A DNA stretch of 64,000 nucleotides from positions 434,001 through 498,000 of the forward strand of contig NZ_FOMS01000002.1 in NCBI RefSeq assembly GCF_900112685.1, given 5' to 3'. Below the pieces are notes generated by a model, which saw nothing but the letters and a program-made list of their open reading frames with translations, made no database searches and had not been told where the DNA came from. This stretch comes from Roseivivax sediminis (GTDB taxonomy: Bacteria > Pseudomonadota > Alphaproteobacteria > Rhodobacterales > Rhodobacteraceae). This document shows, piece by piece, positions 50,165 through 60,458 of this stretch; position 1 is the stretch's first letter; every line of letters begins with the position of its first letter. A program made the translations under genes and the position numbers.

Positions 50165-51817
50165 TCAGAAAAAGACATCCTCGAGCTCGCCCGAGGCCGC
50201 CGCAGGCTCCGGCAACGCCGGCCGGGTGTTAGGCGCCGGGCCGGTCTGCGCAAAGAGCGTATCGTGTAGCTCCCGTTCCGCCTGCATCGTGTAGGTCGCG
50301 CGGATATCTCCGAGCACGTGCAGCGTCTCCGGCGGCAGCCGGTCGGGGGGCGCCAGAGTGCATGGCGGCGCGCTGTCGCGTACCTCGCTTCGAAAAGCGG
50401 AGAGGCGCGTGCGCAAGGCCTCCAGTGGGGCCGTCGCCTTCTGACCCAGGCGCGCCCGGGTCTCCGCCACCGCCCGATCGAGTTGCCTTGCATGGTCCTG
50501 CACGCCGCGCAGCTCCGCATCGGTCGCCGAATCAGCGGTCTGCTCGGTCAGGATCGTGAAGACCATGGCATTGAGCTCCTGCAGCTTGGCGAGCGACACG
50601 ATCTGCGCGCTATCCTCGCCGATGGCCTTGGTGCATTCGCGCAGCTGGTGCGACACCTCGGACATGGCGCGGCCCTCCTCGCCCGCCTTGCTCGCCATCA
50701 GCGTTGCGTTGATGCCGAGAAGGTGCATCTCGCTCTCGAGGTTCGAGATGCTCTCGGCGGTCTTGGCGCCATGGGCAAAGTCGCTTGCCAGCTGTTCCAT
50801 GTGCGGCACTGTCTCCTCGCGGATAACCTCCAGCCGGGCGAGCCCGTCGGCCATGCGCCCCGCCAGGGTCGCCGTTTCGGCCAACGCGCGGGCGATCTCC
50901 GATCCGGCGAGGGCGTGGAGTTCCTGCCGCGCCGTCTGCAATTCCCGGCCGATCGCGTCGAGTTGCGGCAGGGCGGTCGCCACCGCGTCGTCCAGATCCC
51001 GTACAGTCGCCGCAAGCTGCGCCGTCGCCAGCGCCGTGATCGCCTGGTCGGTTGCCGACCCCGACTGCTCCGACCGCGCCAGCATCGCGCCGACATGGTC
51101 GAGCCTCTGCCGTGCGGCGTCTCCGGTCTGCAGCGCCGTGACTGTCGCGTTCAGTGCCGCCGTCAGCCTGCCGTGCGCGCTCGACATCCGGTCGAGCGTG
51201 GCCGCGAGGCCGGCACTCTCGATCAGGCCGGCCAGTATTCCCGGCAATTCCTCGCGGACCGCGCCGAGCGTCTGCGCGGTCGCGGTCATGTTCTGAATGC
51301 CGACGGCCACCTGTTGCAGATGCGAGTCCGCGACCGACAACTCGCGTCCGACCGTCGTCGCCGTGGAGCCCGCGGAGGCGAGGATCGACTTCACGTCGCC
51401 GGCGAAGGTGACCAGGGATTCGTCCCTGTTCGGCAGGCTGAGGCTGACCACGTGGGCGTTCGTCGCGACCATGCCGGCCAGCCGCATGCTGCGCGCCTGG
51501 CGGTCGAGCCGATCGCCGATCTCGCGGCCGGTGGAGGTAAGCTTCTGCAGCACCGTTTCGAGAAAGCCGGACACCCCCTGGACCTTGTCGAGGTGGGTCC
51601 CGGCTACGTGCGCCGATGCGCGCAGGCGGGCCTGGCCCTCGGGACCGATCACATCGGCGATGTCGCGGAGGAGGGCGGAGACCCCGCGCATCTCGTCGAG
51701 TTGCGCGAAAACCGTCGCGGAGGCGGATTCGAAGATCGTCTCGACCGTGCGCCCCAGGTGTTGTGCCTGGCGTTGCGTCTCGGCGATGTCGGGAACTGGA
51801 TCGTCCGGTCGCGTCAT
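50165..51817 (-). CDS. Soluble coiled-coil chemosensory-associated protein
   Basis: A 550-residue protein with no signal peptide or membrane segment, last gene of the chemosensory operon. Most of it is helical and Ala/Leu-rich, with methyl-accepting-protein-like coiled-coil patterns (for example NLESEMHLLGINATLMASKAG, where MCPs have a comparable region). The canonical MCP signalling tip is not recognisable. It ends with an acidic-aromatic tail, ELEDVFF, a little like the CheY-binding tail of CheZ. I do not recognise the family with certainty; a cytoplasmic receptor, a CheY phosphatase or a scaffold are possible. The start ATG overlaps the cheB stop (ATGA), so it is coupled to cheB. Confidence 0.6.
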   Translation of the reverse strand: MTRPDDPVPDIAETQRQAQHLGRTVETIFESASATVFAQLDEMRGVSALLRDIADVIGPEGQARLRASAHVAGTHLDKVQGVSGFLETVLQKLTSTGREIGDRLDRQARSMRLAGMVATNAHVVSLSLPNRDESLVTFAGDVKSILASAGSTATTVGRELSVADSHLQQVAVGIQNMTATAQTLGAVREELPGILAGLIESAGLAATLDRMSSAHGRLTAALNATVTALQTGDAARQRLDHVGAMLARSEQSGSATDQAITALATAQLAATVRDLDDAVATALPQLDAIGRELQTARQELHALAGSEIARALAETATLAGRMADGLARLEVIREETVPHMEQLASDFAHGAKTAESISNLESEMHLLGINATLMASKAGEEGRAMSEVSHQLRECTKAIGEDSAQIVSLAKLQELNAMVFTILTEQTADSATDAELRGVQDHARQLDRAVAETRARLGQKATAPLEALRTRLSAFRSEVRDSAPPCTLAPPDRLPPETLHVLGDIRATYTMQAERELHDTLFAQTGPAPNTRPALPEPAAASGELEDVFF

Positions 51818-52923
51818 GCCGCCACCTTTGCCGCGAAGCGCGCGATCTCCGCCGGGATCGTGTCCAACGGTACCGCCCGGTCCGCCGCTCCGAGTCGCAT
51901 CGCCTCGCCCGGCATGCCCCAGACAACGGAGCTCTCCTCGTCCTGCACCAGCGTGTCGGCGCCGGCCTCTAGCATCTCCAGAAGGCCGCGCGCCCCGTCG
52001 TCGCCCATGCCGGTCATCAGAATACCGAGCCCCGCCGGACCGGCCGCGATCGCGGTAGACCGAAACAGCACGTCGACCGAGGGACGGTGCCGCGCCACGC
52101 AGGGGCCGTCCGCGATCTCCACCCGGTATCCGGCTCCCTGGCGGCGCAGCAGCATGTGCCGGTCCCCGGGCGCCAGGAGCGCGGTGCCCGGCCCGGGGCG
52201 ATCGCCGTTCGCGGCTTCCTGTACGCGCAGCTTGCACGTCGCATCGAGGCGCCGCGCGTAAGTGGCCGTGAACTTCTCCGGCATGTGCAGCACGATGACC
52301 AGCGGCGGGATTGTCGGCGCCAGGCGCGGCAACAGCCGGGCCAGCGCTTCAGTCCCACCGGTGGAGGCGCCGAGGGCGATCACCGGCGGCAGGCCGCGCG
52401 GCGGTTTCGCGGCGCGCGGCGGCGGCAGGATCGCATCCGCGGTCAGCTTCGGCGCCGGGGAGAATGGCGCCGGCTGCGGCACCGGCCGGGCGCGCACCGG
52501 GTTGCCGAAACCGCGCGTGCGACTTGCCTCGGCCGCCGCACGCACCGCATCGGTCAGCCGTATCTGCGCCTCGTGGCGGTTTTCGGCAGAGCCGAGCCGC
52601 GGTTTGCCTATGACGTCGCAGGCGCCCATCTCGAGGGCGCGCAGCGCCGCGCGCGAGCCTGCTTCGCTGTGACTCGAACAGATCACGACCGGGACCGGGT
52701 GCTGCGCCATGATCTTGCCGAGGAAGGTCAGCCCGTCCATGCGCGGCAGTTCGAGATCCAGCAGGATCACGTCGGGCAGGGCCGTGCGCATCCGCGCGGC
52801 GGCATCGAACGGATCGGCGGCGGTGGCGGCGACCGCGATGCCGGGATCTTCGGAAAGAAGATCGGACAAAGCCCGCCGCGCCGCGGCGCTGTCATCGACG
52901 ATCAGGACGCGGATCTGGTTCAT
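51814..52923 (-). CDS. cheB: Chemotaxis response regulator methylesterase CheB
   Basis: A 369-residue protein. The N-terminal receiver domain has DD at 10-11 and the phospho-acceptor D56 in LLDLELPRMDG. A proline- and alanine-rich linker (about 145-175) leads to the methylesterase domain with S187 in GASTGG, VLHMPEKFTATYA and MTGMGDDGA as the active-site Ser, His and Asp regions. It demethylates (and deamidates) chemoreceptors. It overlaps cheR and the downstream gene by four bases each. Confidence 0.96.
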   Translation of the reverse strand: MNQIRVLIVDDSAAARRALSDLLSEDPGIAVAATAADPFDAAARMRTALPDVILLDLELPRMDGLTFLGKIMAQHPVPVVICSSHSEAGSRAALRALEMGACDVIGKPRLGSAENRHEAQIRLTDAVRAAAEASRTRGFGNPVRARPVPQPAPFSPAPKLTADAILPPPRAAKPPRGLPPVIALGASTGGTEALARLLPRLAPTIPPLVIVLHMPEKFTATYARRLDATCKLRVQEAANGDRPGPGTALLAPGDRHMLLRRQGAGYRVEIADGPCVARHRPSVDVLFRSTAIAAGPAGLGILMTGMGDDGARGLLEMLEAGADTLVQDEESSVVWGMPGEAMRLGAADRAVPLDTIPAEIARFAAKVAA

Positions 52924-53777
52924 CGGGTTCCTTTCGTCTGCCGGAACGCGCCTGGCGCGATCTGGCTGAGCGAGGCTTCGTTGACATTCATCGATTCGGT
53001 GTGCCCGACGATGAGGTGACCGCCGGGACGCAGGTGCCGAGAGACGGCAGCCACCACCCGCCGCTGCACGTCCGGTTCGAAGTAGATCAGCACGTTGCGC
53101 AGGAAGACGACGTCGAGCCCCGCCTCCACCTCGTAGGGCGCCTCCATCAGGTTGAGCGCGGCGAACCGCACACGCGCGCGCAGTTCCGGCACGATCCGGC
53201 CGCGCGCGACAGTGCCGGCACGGCCGGACATCACATAGGCGCAGCGAAGATCCTCGGGCACCGGGCGCAGCTCCTCCGCCGAGTAGATGGCCCGGCGGGC
53301 ACCCTCCAGCACCCGGCGCGAGATGTCGGTGCCCAGGATCGCCCAGTCGAGCCGCGGGTCCGCCTCGGCGGCGCGCGCGAGCAGCATCGCCGCCGACCAT
53401 GCCTCCGCGCCCGTGGAGGCGGCGGCGCTCCATACGCGGAAGCGGACCGTCCGGCCGGGCGGCGCGCGGCCCAGCGCTTGGGGGATGATACGGTCGCGCA
53501 AGAGCCGGAAATGCGCCTCCTCGCGAAAGAAATCGGTCTTGTTCGTGGTCAGAAGGTCGACGATTTCGGGAAGCTCGGCATCGAGCCGGCCGCCGTCGAA
53601 CAGGCAGGACAGGTAGGTCTCCAGGTCGGGCAGCCCGAGGTACAGGACACGGCGTTGCAGACGGCTCTGGATCATCAGGTCCTTAGCTGGCGGCAGCCGG
53701 ATGCCGGTCTCCGCGTGCACCGCGCAGCGCAGGCGATCCATCGGCGCCGGGCTGCCGGAGATGGTCCTGGCCCTCAT
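52920..53777 (-). CDS. cheR: Chemotaxis protein methyltransferase CheR
   Basis: A 285-residue SAM-dependent methyltransferase for chemoreceptor glutamates. The CheR N-terminal helical domain has TTNKTDFFREEAHF. The SAM-binding domain has FRVWSAAASTGAEAWS, ILGTDIS and LDVVFLRNVLIYF. Start 53777 overlaps the cheW stop (ATGA), which supports it over a later in-frame ATG. Opposed in function to the adjacent CheB. Confidence 0.95.
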   Translation of the reverse strand: MRARTISGSPAPMDRLRCAVHAETGIRLPPAKDLMIQSRLQRRVLYLGLPDLETYLSCLFDGGRLDAELPEIVDLLTTNKTDFFREEAHFRLLRDRIIPQALGRAPPGRTVRFRVWSAAASTGAEAWSAAMLLARAAEADPRLDWAILGTDISRRVLEGARRAIYSAEELRPVPEDLRCAYVMSGRAGTVARGRIVPELRARVRFAALNLMEAPYEVEAGLDVVFLRNVLIYFEPDVQRRVVAAVSRHLRPGGHLIVGHTESMNVNEASLSQIAPGAFRQTKGTR

Positions 53778-54259
53778 GCATCCTCCGCAGGCCGCGCGGC
53801 ATTGGCGGGCAGATCGGACAGCTCGGCTGCGAACAGGCCTGCGACGTCGAGCACCGTCACGAAGGAGCCGTTGCGCCGACCGATTCCCGCAATCATGTGC
53901 TCGCGCCAGCGCAGCAGGTCGGCTTCGGCGAGCGGCGCACTGCCGGCGTCATCGAGCGCGGTCACCTCGATCACCCGGTCGACCCGCAGGCCCACGCTGT
54001 GACCTGCATCGCCGGGGAGCGCCAGCACGACGATGCGGGTCTCCGGGGTGTCGGTGCGGTCTCCCCGCCCCATCAGGCGGCGCAAATCGACCACCGGTAC
54101 CGAGGCGCCGCGCCGGTCGATCAGTCCCAGCAGGTGGCCGGGCGCCCGCGGCAGCGACGCGATCTCCCGGGTGTCGAGAATCTCGACAACGGCCGCTACC
54201 GGCAGCGCGAAAAGCGTATTGTCGAGGCCGAAGGTGACGCAGGTTTCAGGGCGGGCCAT
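53774..54259 (-). CDS. cheW: Chemotaxis adaptor CheW (first copy)
   Basis: A 161-residue scaffold protein linking CheA and receptors. The CheW domain begins CVTFGLDNTLFALPVAAVVEIL and has the LLGLIDRRGASVPVVDLRRLMG strand pair and SVGLRVDRVIEV. It lies between mcp and cheR in the operon. Its start overlaps nothing; 37 bases separate it from mcp. Confidence 0.92.
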   Translation of the reverse strand: MARPETCVTFGLDNTLFALPVAAVVEILDTREIASLPRAPGHLLGLIDRRGASVPVVDLRRLMGRGDRTDTPETRIVVLALPGDAGHSVGLRVDRVIEVTALDDAGSAPLAEADLLRWREHMIAGIGRRNGSFVTVLDVAGLFAAELSDLPANAARPAEDA

Positions 54260-54296
54260 CGCGGCGGTCCTTTTCGTTGGCGGTCGGGCCGGGCGA

Positions 54297-55937
54297 TCAA
54301 GCCGCCGAGCGGGACGCGCGGACGAATTCCGCGTCGAGCTCGTCCTCGCCGGCGCCCATGTCGAAATCGAAGCCGGCCTTCGGACCCGTTGCCTTGCGCG
54401 GTTGCGCCGGGGGTGATGCGGTCGCCGCCGGTTTCGGGACGTCACCGGCGCTCAGCCGGAAGAAGGCCATGGCGGTACGCAGGGTGTCGGCCTGGGCCGC
54501 CAGTTCCTCGGCGGTGGACGACAGCTCCTCGGAGGCGGCGGTATTCTCCTGCGTGACCTTGTCGAGTTGCTGGATGGCCAGATTCACCTGGGACGCGCCG
54601 GTCGCCAGTTCCTGGCTGGCGCCGCTGATCTGGCTGACCAGGCGCGCCGTCTCCTCGATGTCGGGCACCAGCCCTTCCAGCATGCGGCCGGCATCCTCGG
54701 CCGCCTTCACCGTGTCCGAGGAGAGCGCGCTGATCTCTCCAGCGGCTTCCTGGCTGCGTTCGGCGAGCTTGCGCACCTCCGAGGCGACGACGGCGAAGCC
54801 GCGGCCGTGTTCTCCGGCGCGCGCGGCTTCGACCGCGGCGTTGAGGGCCAGAAGGTCGGTCTGGCGCGCGATCTCCTGCACCACCATGATGCGCTCGGCA
54901 ATCGTCTTCATGGCGCCCACGGCCTCTGCCACGGCCTTGCCGCTGGCGCGTGCGTCGGCGGCGGATTTCTTGGCCATCCGCTCCGTTCCGCCGGCATTCT
55001 CGGCGGTCTGCTGGATGTTGGCCGTCATCTCCTCCATGGAGCCCGAGGCTTCCTCGGTGGAGGAGGCCTGTTCCGTCGCCCCCTGGCTCAGTTGTTCGGA
55101 AGTGGAGGCCATCTGGCCCGCCCCGGACGCGACGTTGGCGGATCCGGCGCCGACCTCCCCGGCGACCTGGCGCAATCTCTCGACCATGTCGTTGAGCGCG
55201 CGGATCAGCTCGGTCACTTCGTCGTTGCCGCGCAGCGTGGCGGTCTGCGTCAGGTCGCCGTCGGCCACGGAACGGGCCAGCTTGATGCCGCGCGCCAGCC
55301 CGCGTGAGATCGTCAGGACGATCCAGGTGCCGGCCACGGCGCCGAAGACCAGCATGGCGACGATCAGGATCGTCATCATCCGGCGTGCCCCGGCGTAGTT
55401 TACGGCGGCGCGCGCCTCGGCGGCGGCAAGGCCGGCGCGGTTGGTCTCGACCACGCCGTCGATGCTGTCTTCCATCGATTCCCAAAGCGTCTGCCCCTCG
55501 CCGTTGACCAACCGGAAGGCCCGCAGGCCGTCACCCGCATCCGCGAGGCTGGCAGCCCGTTGATTGAGCGACCGGATCTGGGCGACGAGATCGGAATATG
55601 TCGAGAGCAATTCGCGGCCTTCGGGGCTGGCCAGCGCCAACGTTTCTTCGAGAACGGCGTCGTGGTAGGCGCGCGCGGCGGTCATTTCCTCCCGGATGTC
55701 GGCGCGCGCGGTGGGCGATTCCGCCAGGATGTATTCGCGCAGGTCGCGTTGCACGCGGAGCTGTTCGGCCAGCAGATCCTGGGACAGGCGCACCCTCTCC
55801 GCATCCTCGTTGACGATGCCCGAGAGGTTTGTCGACATGGTCCCGAGCGATGTGACGCCGGTTATCATCCCGAAGACGGCGAGGCCGATCAGTAGCACGA
55901 GGGTGGCCGCGAGTTTCAATTTCAGGGTCAGTCGCAT
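54297..55937 (-). CDS. Methyl-accepting chemotaxis protein
   Basis: A 546-residue chemoreceptor. TM1 is about 8-30, the periplasmic helical sensor about 31-185, TM2 about 188-212, then a HAMP domain ([19 protein letters not shown]). The signalling domain has the canonical tip [21 protein letters not shown] and [19 protein letters not shown], with methylation-type helices on both sides. There is no NWETF-type CheR/CheB pentapeptide at the C-terminus, which ends with an acidic tail and ASRSAA. The ligand is unknown. It overlaps the second cheW by ten bases. Confidence 0.95.
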   Translation of the reverse strand: MRLTLKLKLAATLVLLIGLAVFGMITGVTSLGTMSTNLSGIVNEDAERVRLSQDLLAEQLRVQRDLREYILAESPTARADIREEMTAARAYHDAVLEETLALASPEGRELLSTYSDLVAQIRSLNQRAASLADAGDGLRAFRLVNGEGQTLWESMEDSIDGVVETNRAGLAAAEARAAVNYAGARRMMTILIVAMLVFGAVAGTWIVLTISRGLARGIKLARSVADGDLTQTATLRGNDEVTELIRALNDMVERLRQVAGEVGAGSANVASGAGQMASTSEQLSQGATEQASSTEEASGSMEEMTANIQQTAENAGGTERMAKKSAADARASGKAVAEAVGAMKTIAERIMVVQEIARQTDLLALNAAVEAARAGEHGRGFAVVASEVRKLAERSQEAAGEISALSSDTVKAAEDAGRMLEGLVPDIEETARLVSQISGASQELATGASQVNLAIQQLDKVTQENTAASEELSSTAEELAAQADTLRTAMAFFRLSAGDVPKPAATASPPAQPRKATGPKAGFDFDMGAGEDELDAEFVRASRSAA

Positions 55938-56476
55938 CCGAAGGGCTCCGGTTCCGTGGGGTGGGCGGCACCGGAGGTGCCGGCGGGGGCGGGGCGACCG
56001 TTCTGGCCGGAGAGGAATTCGGCGAAGATCGCCGGCAGGTCGGGGATGGTCACGAACTCGCCGGCCCAGCGGCCGACGGCGGCGACGTGGCGCGGCGGCC
56101 AGCGGGTGCCGACGGGCGGGATCGCCTGCAGCGAGCCGCGGTCGAGGCGGGTGACCTCGTGCACGCTGTCGGCGACGATGCCGACGACGGCGACCTGCCC
56201 GGCGAGCGGCAGTTCGAGCACGAGGATGCGCGGATCGGCACGGTGCGCCGGGCGCGGCATCCGCAGCGGGACGCGTAGATCGGCCAGCGGCACCACCGCG
56301 CCGCGCACGTTCAGCAGGCCAGACACGAAATCGTCGGCGCCCGGCACGCGGGTGATCGCCACCGGTTCCAGCACCTCGCGCAGTTCGGCGGCCGGGACGG
56401 CCAGGACCTCGTCGCCGAGCCGGAATGTAACCACGTCCGATCCGGCTATGGCATCCAGTCGCGCGTTCCGGGTCAT
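55928..56476 (-). CDS. cheW: Chemotaxis adaptor CheW (second copy)
   Basis: A 182-residue CheW domain protein: [43 protein letters not shown] and [15 protein letters not shown] proline-rich 25-residue C-terminal extension is absent from the other CheW. It starts immediately inside the cheA stop (ATGA) and runs into mcp, so the receptor, kinase and adaptor are translated together. Two different CheW copies in one operon may build alternative arrays. Confidence 0.92.
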   Translation of the reverse strand: MTRNARLDAIAGSDVVTFRLGDEVLAVPAAELREVLEPVAITRVPGADDFVSGLLNVRGAVVPLADLRVPLRMPRPAHRADPRILVLELPLAGQVAVVGIVADSVHEVTRLDRGSLQAIPPVGTRWPPRHVAAVGRWAGEFVTIPDLPAIFAEFLSGQNGRPAPAGTSGAAHPTEPEPFGCD

Positions 56477-58371
56477 GCCGCCTCCTGGCCGGTGTCGGCG
56501 TCGGCCCGGCCGCGCGCCACGAGTTGCGGCACGTCGAGGATCAGAGCGACCGACCCATCGCCGAGGATCGTGGCGCCCGAGAACGCCTTGAGCGCGGCGT
56601 GCAGGGGCGAGAGCTGCTTGATGACGGTCTGGTTGGAGCCGATGATGCGGTCGACGACGAGGCCGACATGGCCGTCGCTGCTTGTGACCACGACCACCTT
56701 CTGGTGCGGTCCGGGCGTGCCGGGGCTCTGCAGCAGGTGGCGCAGGCGCAGGAACGGGACCAGGCTGTCGCGAATGTCTAGGAAGGCGTTGCCGGTCTCG
56801 CACTCCGCGATGGCGGCGGGCAGTTCCACGATCTCCTCGACCGCGGCGAGGGGGATGACGAAGCGTTCGCCGGCGACCTCGATCAGCAGCCCGTCGATGA
56901 TCGCCAGGGTCAGGGGCAGGCGCAGGGTGACCGTGGTGCCATGGCCCGGCTCGCTGTCCACCTCGATACTGCCGCGGAGCGAATCGATCGTGCGGCGCAC
57001 CACGTCCATGCCGACGCCGCGGCCGGAAAGTTCCGTCACCTCGGTCGCGGTGGAGAAACCGGGCTCGAAGATCAGGGTCGGAATCGCGTCGTCGGGCAGA
57101 TCGGCGGTCCCGGGCAGGCCGCGTTCGCGCGCCCGGGCGCGGATCGCGTCACGATCGAGCCCGCGCCCGTCGTCCGAGAGCGAGATCAGCACCTCGGCGC
57201 CGGCATGGCGGGCCGACAGGCGGATATGGCCGACCTCCGGCTTGCCCATGGCGCGCCGCGTCTCGGTGGCCTCCAGCCCGTGGTCGGCGGCGTTGCGGAT
57301 GATGTGCATGAGAGGTTCGGTCAGCCGCTCAACCACCGTCTTGTCGAGCTCCGTCTCCTCGCCCTCGGCGACGAAGGAGATGGGTTTGCCGGTGGCTTCG
57401 GTGAGGTCGTGCGCCAGCCGGCGGAAACGGCCGGTGATGGCGCGGATCGGGGTCATTCGGATCGACATCGTGGTATCGCGCATGGCGGTGGTCAGGCGCT
57501 GGATATCCTCGGCCACCGCGATCAGGCCCGGCTCGGCGAGGCGCGCGGCGAGTTCAACGAGACGCGCTTCGGCGATCACGAGCTCGCCCACGCGGTCCAT
57601 GATGTCGTCGAGCCGTTCGGCGGGCACGCGCATCAGGGCGCCGGAGGACGATCCCGTGGGCGGCGCGGCCGCGGCGGCCACAGGTTCCGCCTCGGCAGGC
57701 TCGGGCGCGATCGGGGCGGACCCGGGCGTCCCGATCTCCAGCCGCAGGCCATCCTCGTGGAACAGGAAGGCCGCGCGGATCTGCTCCTCGGTCACGGCCG
57801 TGTCGATATCGGCTTCCCAGCCCAGGTGAAGCTGCAACGGATCGAGCTCCGGGAGCGGCGGCACCTCCCCGGTCAGCGCGCGGATGTTGCGGGCGCCGAG
57901 TCGACGCAACTCGTCGAGAACGAAGTCGGGCCGACCGCCGAGCGCGAGGGTGTCGGGCGGCATGAAGAAGCGAATGCGCCGGGAGGAGGTCCGCGCTCCG
58001 CCGGTCGCCGGGGCGCCGAGACGGGTGGCGAGCCGGTCGAGGATCGCCTGTCCGTCGCCGTCTGCGCCATCGAGCAGCGCCGCGACATGGTCGCGGGCCG
58101 CCAGGCTGATCGTCACGAGCTCCGTATCGACGGTGGCGCTGCCGTCGCGGACCGCCTCGAACGCGCTTTCGAAGTCGTGCAGGAACCCGGCAATGTCGGC
58201 ACGCCCGAACATCGCCCCGGTGCCCTTCAGCGTGTGCAGGTCGCGAAAGACGCTGTCGATCAGCGCGCGGTCGCCGGGCGCGGCCTTCAGCGCCAGCAGG
58301 CGATCCTGCAGGCTGTCCACCAGCGCCTCCGCCTCCGCGCGGAACATGGTCATCGCGTCGGGATCGGTCAT
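56473..58371 (-). CDS. cheA: Chemotaxis histidine kinase CheA
   Basis: A 632-residue kinase. The HPt domain holds the phospho-acceptor H46 in [13 protein letters not shown] short P2-like region and an Ala/Pro/Glu-rich linker (about 215-245) follow. Then dimerisation, a HATPase domain with the N-box [12 protein letters not shown]1 DDGRGLD and G2 [10 protein letters not shown], and a CheW-like P5 domain (about 495-620). The protein looks complete and active. It overlaps cheY (upstream) and cheW (downstream) by four bases each. Confidence 0.96.
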   Translation of the reverse strand: MTDPDAMTMFRAEAEALVDSLQDRLLALKAAPGDRALIDSVFRDLHTLKGTGAMFGRADIAGFLHDFESAFEAVRDGSATVDTELVTISLAARDHVAALLDGADGDGQAILDRLATRLGAPATGGARTSSRRIRFFMPPDTLALGGRPDFVLDELRRLGARNIRALTGEVPPLPELDPLQLHLGWEADIDTAVTEEQIRAAFLFHEDGLRLEIGTPGSAPIAPEPAEAEPVAAAAAPPTGSSSGALMRVPAERLDDIMDRVGELVIAEARLVELAARLAEPGLIAVAEDIQRLTTAMRDTTMSIRMTPIRAITGRFRRLAHDLTEATGKPISFVAEGEETELDKTVVERLTEPLMHIIRNAADHGLEATETRRAMGKPEVGHIRLSARHAGAEVLISLSDDGRGLDRDAIRARARERGLPGTADLPDDAIPTLIFEPGFSTATEVTELSGRGVGMDVVRRTIDSLRGSIEVDSEPGHGTTVTLRLPLTLAIIDGLLIEVAGERFVIPLAAVEEIVELPAAIAECETGNAFLDIRDSLVPFLRLRHLLQSPGTPGPHQKVVVVTSSDGHVGLVVDRIIGSNQTVIKQLSPLHAALKAFSGATILGDGSVALILDVPQLVARGRADADTGQEAA

Positions 58372-58736
58372 GCCCGCACCACGCGGCCGATGACGTCCAG
58401 CAGCTTCTGCTGGTCGAATGGCTTGATCATCCAGCCGATGGCCCCGGCCTGCCGGGCCTTTTCCTTCACGCTCGCCTCGCTTTCGGTGGACAGGAACACC
58501 ACCGGCACGCCGCGGTTCTCCGGCCGCGCGCGGAAGGCGCGGCAGAAGCCGAGCCCGTCGAGCCGTGGCATGTTCTGATCGGTGATCACCGCGTGAACCG
58601 GTCGGCGGCGGCTGACCTCGAGTGCGTCCTCGCCGTCCACCGCGGTGTCGACCGCGTATCCCGCGGCTTTCAGCGTGTTGGCGATCATGTTCCGGACGGA
58701 GGGCGAATCGTCCACGACGAGGATGTTGCTGGGCAT
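58368..58736 (-). CDS. cheY: Chemotaxis response regulator CheY
   Basis: A 122-residue single-domain receiver. Acidic pocket D9-D10, phospho-acceptor D53 in ITDQNMPRLDG, switch serine region in VFLSTES and the conserved lysine in MIKPFD. It would carry the signal from CheA to a flagellar motor or another output; no flagellar genes are in the window. It follows the STAS gene by ten bases. Confidence 0.95.
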   Translation of the reverse strand: MPSNILVVDDSPSVRNMIANTLKAAGYAVDTAVDGEDALEVSRRRPVHAVITDQNMPRLDGLGFCRAFRARPENRGVPVVFLSTESEASVKEKARQAGAIGWMIKPFDQQKLLDVIGRVVRA

Positions 58737-58746
58737 CGACTGGATC

Positions 58747-58992
58747 TCACCTGGTGGAACTGGAGGGGGTGTCCCCGAGGCCGAGGGACGTCCACAGATC
58801 GCGGACCGCCGGCGCCTCGAGAACGTGGTCCGGCGGCGCGATGCCGGCCTTCATGGCCGAGACGATGAGCTGGATCCCCGCGGTGTCGATCGCATCGACC
58901 TCGGGCCAGTCCGTGGGATCGCGCAGGAGGGCGGTATGGGCGTCCACCGCCTCGCCGATCAGGAGTTTCGGGGCTCTGGGTGCGCTGGGCAT
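58747..58992 (-). CDS. STAS-domain protein
   Basis: An 81-residue protein with a STAS-domain pattern like anti-sigma-factor antagonists and MlaB: EVDAIDTAGIQLIVSAMKAG holds the DTAG phospho-acceptor position (Thr in place of the usual Ser). It is shorter than most STAS proteins. It is the first gene of the chemosensory operon, so it may adjust CheA or an output by phosphorylation-dependent binding; this is inference from position. The frame is complete with an ATG at 58992. Confidence 0.75.
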   Translation of the reverse strand: MPSAPRAPKLLIGEAVDAHTALLRDPTDWPEVDAIDTAGIQLIVSAMKAGIAPPDHVLEAPAVRDLWTSLGLGDTPSSSTR

Positions 58993-59240
58993 GATCGGGC
59001 CTGCTGATAAAATGCCTTCCGTCGTCTGGGACGCGGGTTTTTGGTACCGTCAGAATCTCAACAGCGCCCTAAGATCAGCCGCCCGGCGCGCGATTTTCGG
59101 CTCGTCTCCCGGACGACGCGTCCGTTACGGGATCGTGTCGGCCTGTGCGCCGTGATAGGCGACACTCGGGCTTGAAAGCGGCCGGTGCGCCCGTACGTGC
59201 GTGCGGGGCCGCCGCAGGGGCCGCCACGAAAGGGAACAGC
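58993..59240. promoter_or_regulatory. Divergent promoter region, che operon and RND pump
   Basis: 248 bases between the STAS start on the minus strand and the RND adaptor start on the plus strand. It must hold both promoters. No clear sigma-28 or sigma-70 pair or repeat could be assigned by eye. Confidence 0.4.
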
Positions 59241-60458
59241 ATGGACGAGCGTTCGGAAGCCGGCGGCGCGGCGCCGGAAGGTCTCAGATTTGACACCGAT
59301 CGCGGCGCGTCGCGCTCCTTCTGGATCGCCTCGCTGCTGCTTGTCGCCATCGTGGCCTGGATGGGCAGCGGTTTCGTCCTGCCCGGCGAGGACGCGGCGC
59401 CACAGCAGACCGAGGCCGCCGCGCCGGAGCTGCCCTCGGTCCTCGTGCGCCGCTCCACTGCCGAGCCGGTGACGCTGCGGTTCACCGCCGAGGGACAGGC
59501 GGAGCCGGACCGCGATACCGAGATCCCGGCAGAGGCCGCCGGTAACGTCGTCGAGCTGCCGGTGGCCAAGGGCGACGGGGTCGCGCGCGGCGACGTCATC
59601 GCGCGGCTGTCGTCGGATCAGGCAGAGGCGGCGCTGCGCCAGGCCGAGGAGGAACAGGCCCGGGCGCAGCGCGAATTCGACAATGCCAGCCAGCTGCTCG
59701 AGCGCGGCATCGCCACGGCCGACCGCGTGGCCGAGGCGCGCGCCACGCTTGCCGCCGCCGAGGCGCAGGTCAGCTCGGCCGGGCGGGCGCTGGAGGATCT
59801 CACCATCGAGGCGCCGTTCGACGGCCGGATCGAACGGCTCGACGTGAACGAGGGCGAATTCGTCGCCGCCGGAGAGACGGTCGCGCGGCTGGTCGATAAC
59901 GACCCGCTGACCGTGGCGATTCAGGTGCCGCAGCAGGCGCTCAACCGCATCCAGGTTGGCCAGAGCGCCGAGGTCCGCTTCATCACCGGGCAGACGCGGT
60001 CGGGCGAGGTGGCCTTCGTCGGCACCGCCGCCGAGTCGGCGACGCGCACCTTCCTCGCCGAGATCGAGGTGGGCAATCCGGACGGAGAGATCCCCGCCGG
60101 CGTCTCGGCGGAAGTGACCATCCCCACCGGCGATGTGACCGCGCATCTGGTGCGCCCGTCGATCGTGTCGCTCGATCCCGACGGTCGGATCGGCGTGAAG
60201 ACGGTCGAGGAAGGCCACGTGGTCTTTCACCCGATCGAGGTCGCCCGGGCGGAGATCGACGGCGTCTGGGTCCAGGGTCTGCCCGAGAGCGCGGAAATCA
60301 TCACCGTGGGCCAGGGCTTCGTGCGGGACGGGGAGGCCGTGCGCGCCAGCGCCGAGGCAGAGGCCGACATGGCCGCAAGCCCCGCGACGACGGCGGAAGG
60401 CCCCGGCACCGCGGACGTTTCCGGCGGCGAAGGCGACGCCGAGGAGACGCAGCCTTGA
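59241..60458 (+). CDS. RND efflux periplasmic adaptor (membrane fusion protein)
   Basis: A 405-residue HlyD/AcrA-type adaptor. A single membrane helix at about 27-47 (FWIASLLLVAIVAWMGS) is followed by a biotinyl-lipoyl-like half (NVVELPVAKGDGVARGDVIARL), a helical hairpin (about 130-190, AEAALRQAEEEQARAQ), the second lipoyl half (IEAPFDGRIERLDVNEGEFV) and beta-barrel domains. The C-terminus is a Glu/Ala-rich tail. It bridges the RND pump and an outer-membrane channel not present here. The GGGA site before ATG 59241 supports the start. It overlaps the pump gene (TTGA). Confidence 0.93.
   Translation: MDERSEAGGAAPEGLRFDTDRGASRSFWIASLLLVAIVAWMGSGFVLPGEDAAPQQTEAAAPELPSVLVRRSTAEPVTLRFTAEGQAEPDRDTEIPAEAAGNVVELPVAKGDGVARGDVIARLSSDQAEAALRQAEEEQARAQREFDNASQLLERGIATADRVAEARATLAAAEAQVSSAGRALEDLTIEAPFDGRIERLDVNEGEFVAAGETVARLVDNDPLTVAIQVPQQALNRIQVGQSAEVRFITGQTRSGEVAFVGTAAESATRTFLAEIEVGNPDGEIPAGVSAEVTIPTGDVTAHLVRPSIVSLDPDGRIGVKTVEEGHVVFHPIEVARAEIDGVWVQGLPESAEIITVGQGFVRDGEAVRASAEAEADMAASPATTAEGPGTADVSGGEGDAEETQP

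Noticed and set aside
59145-59240. Start of the RND adaptor at 59145.
   Set aside because: The ATG at 59241 has a ribosome site and places the membrane helix at the usual distance from the N-terminus.
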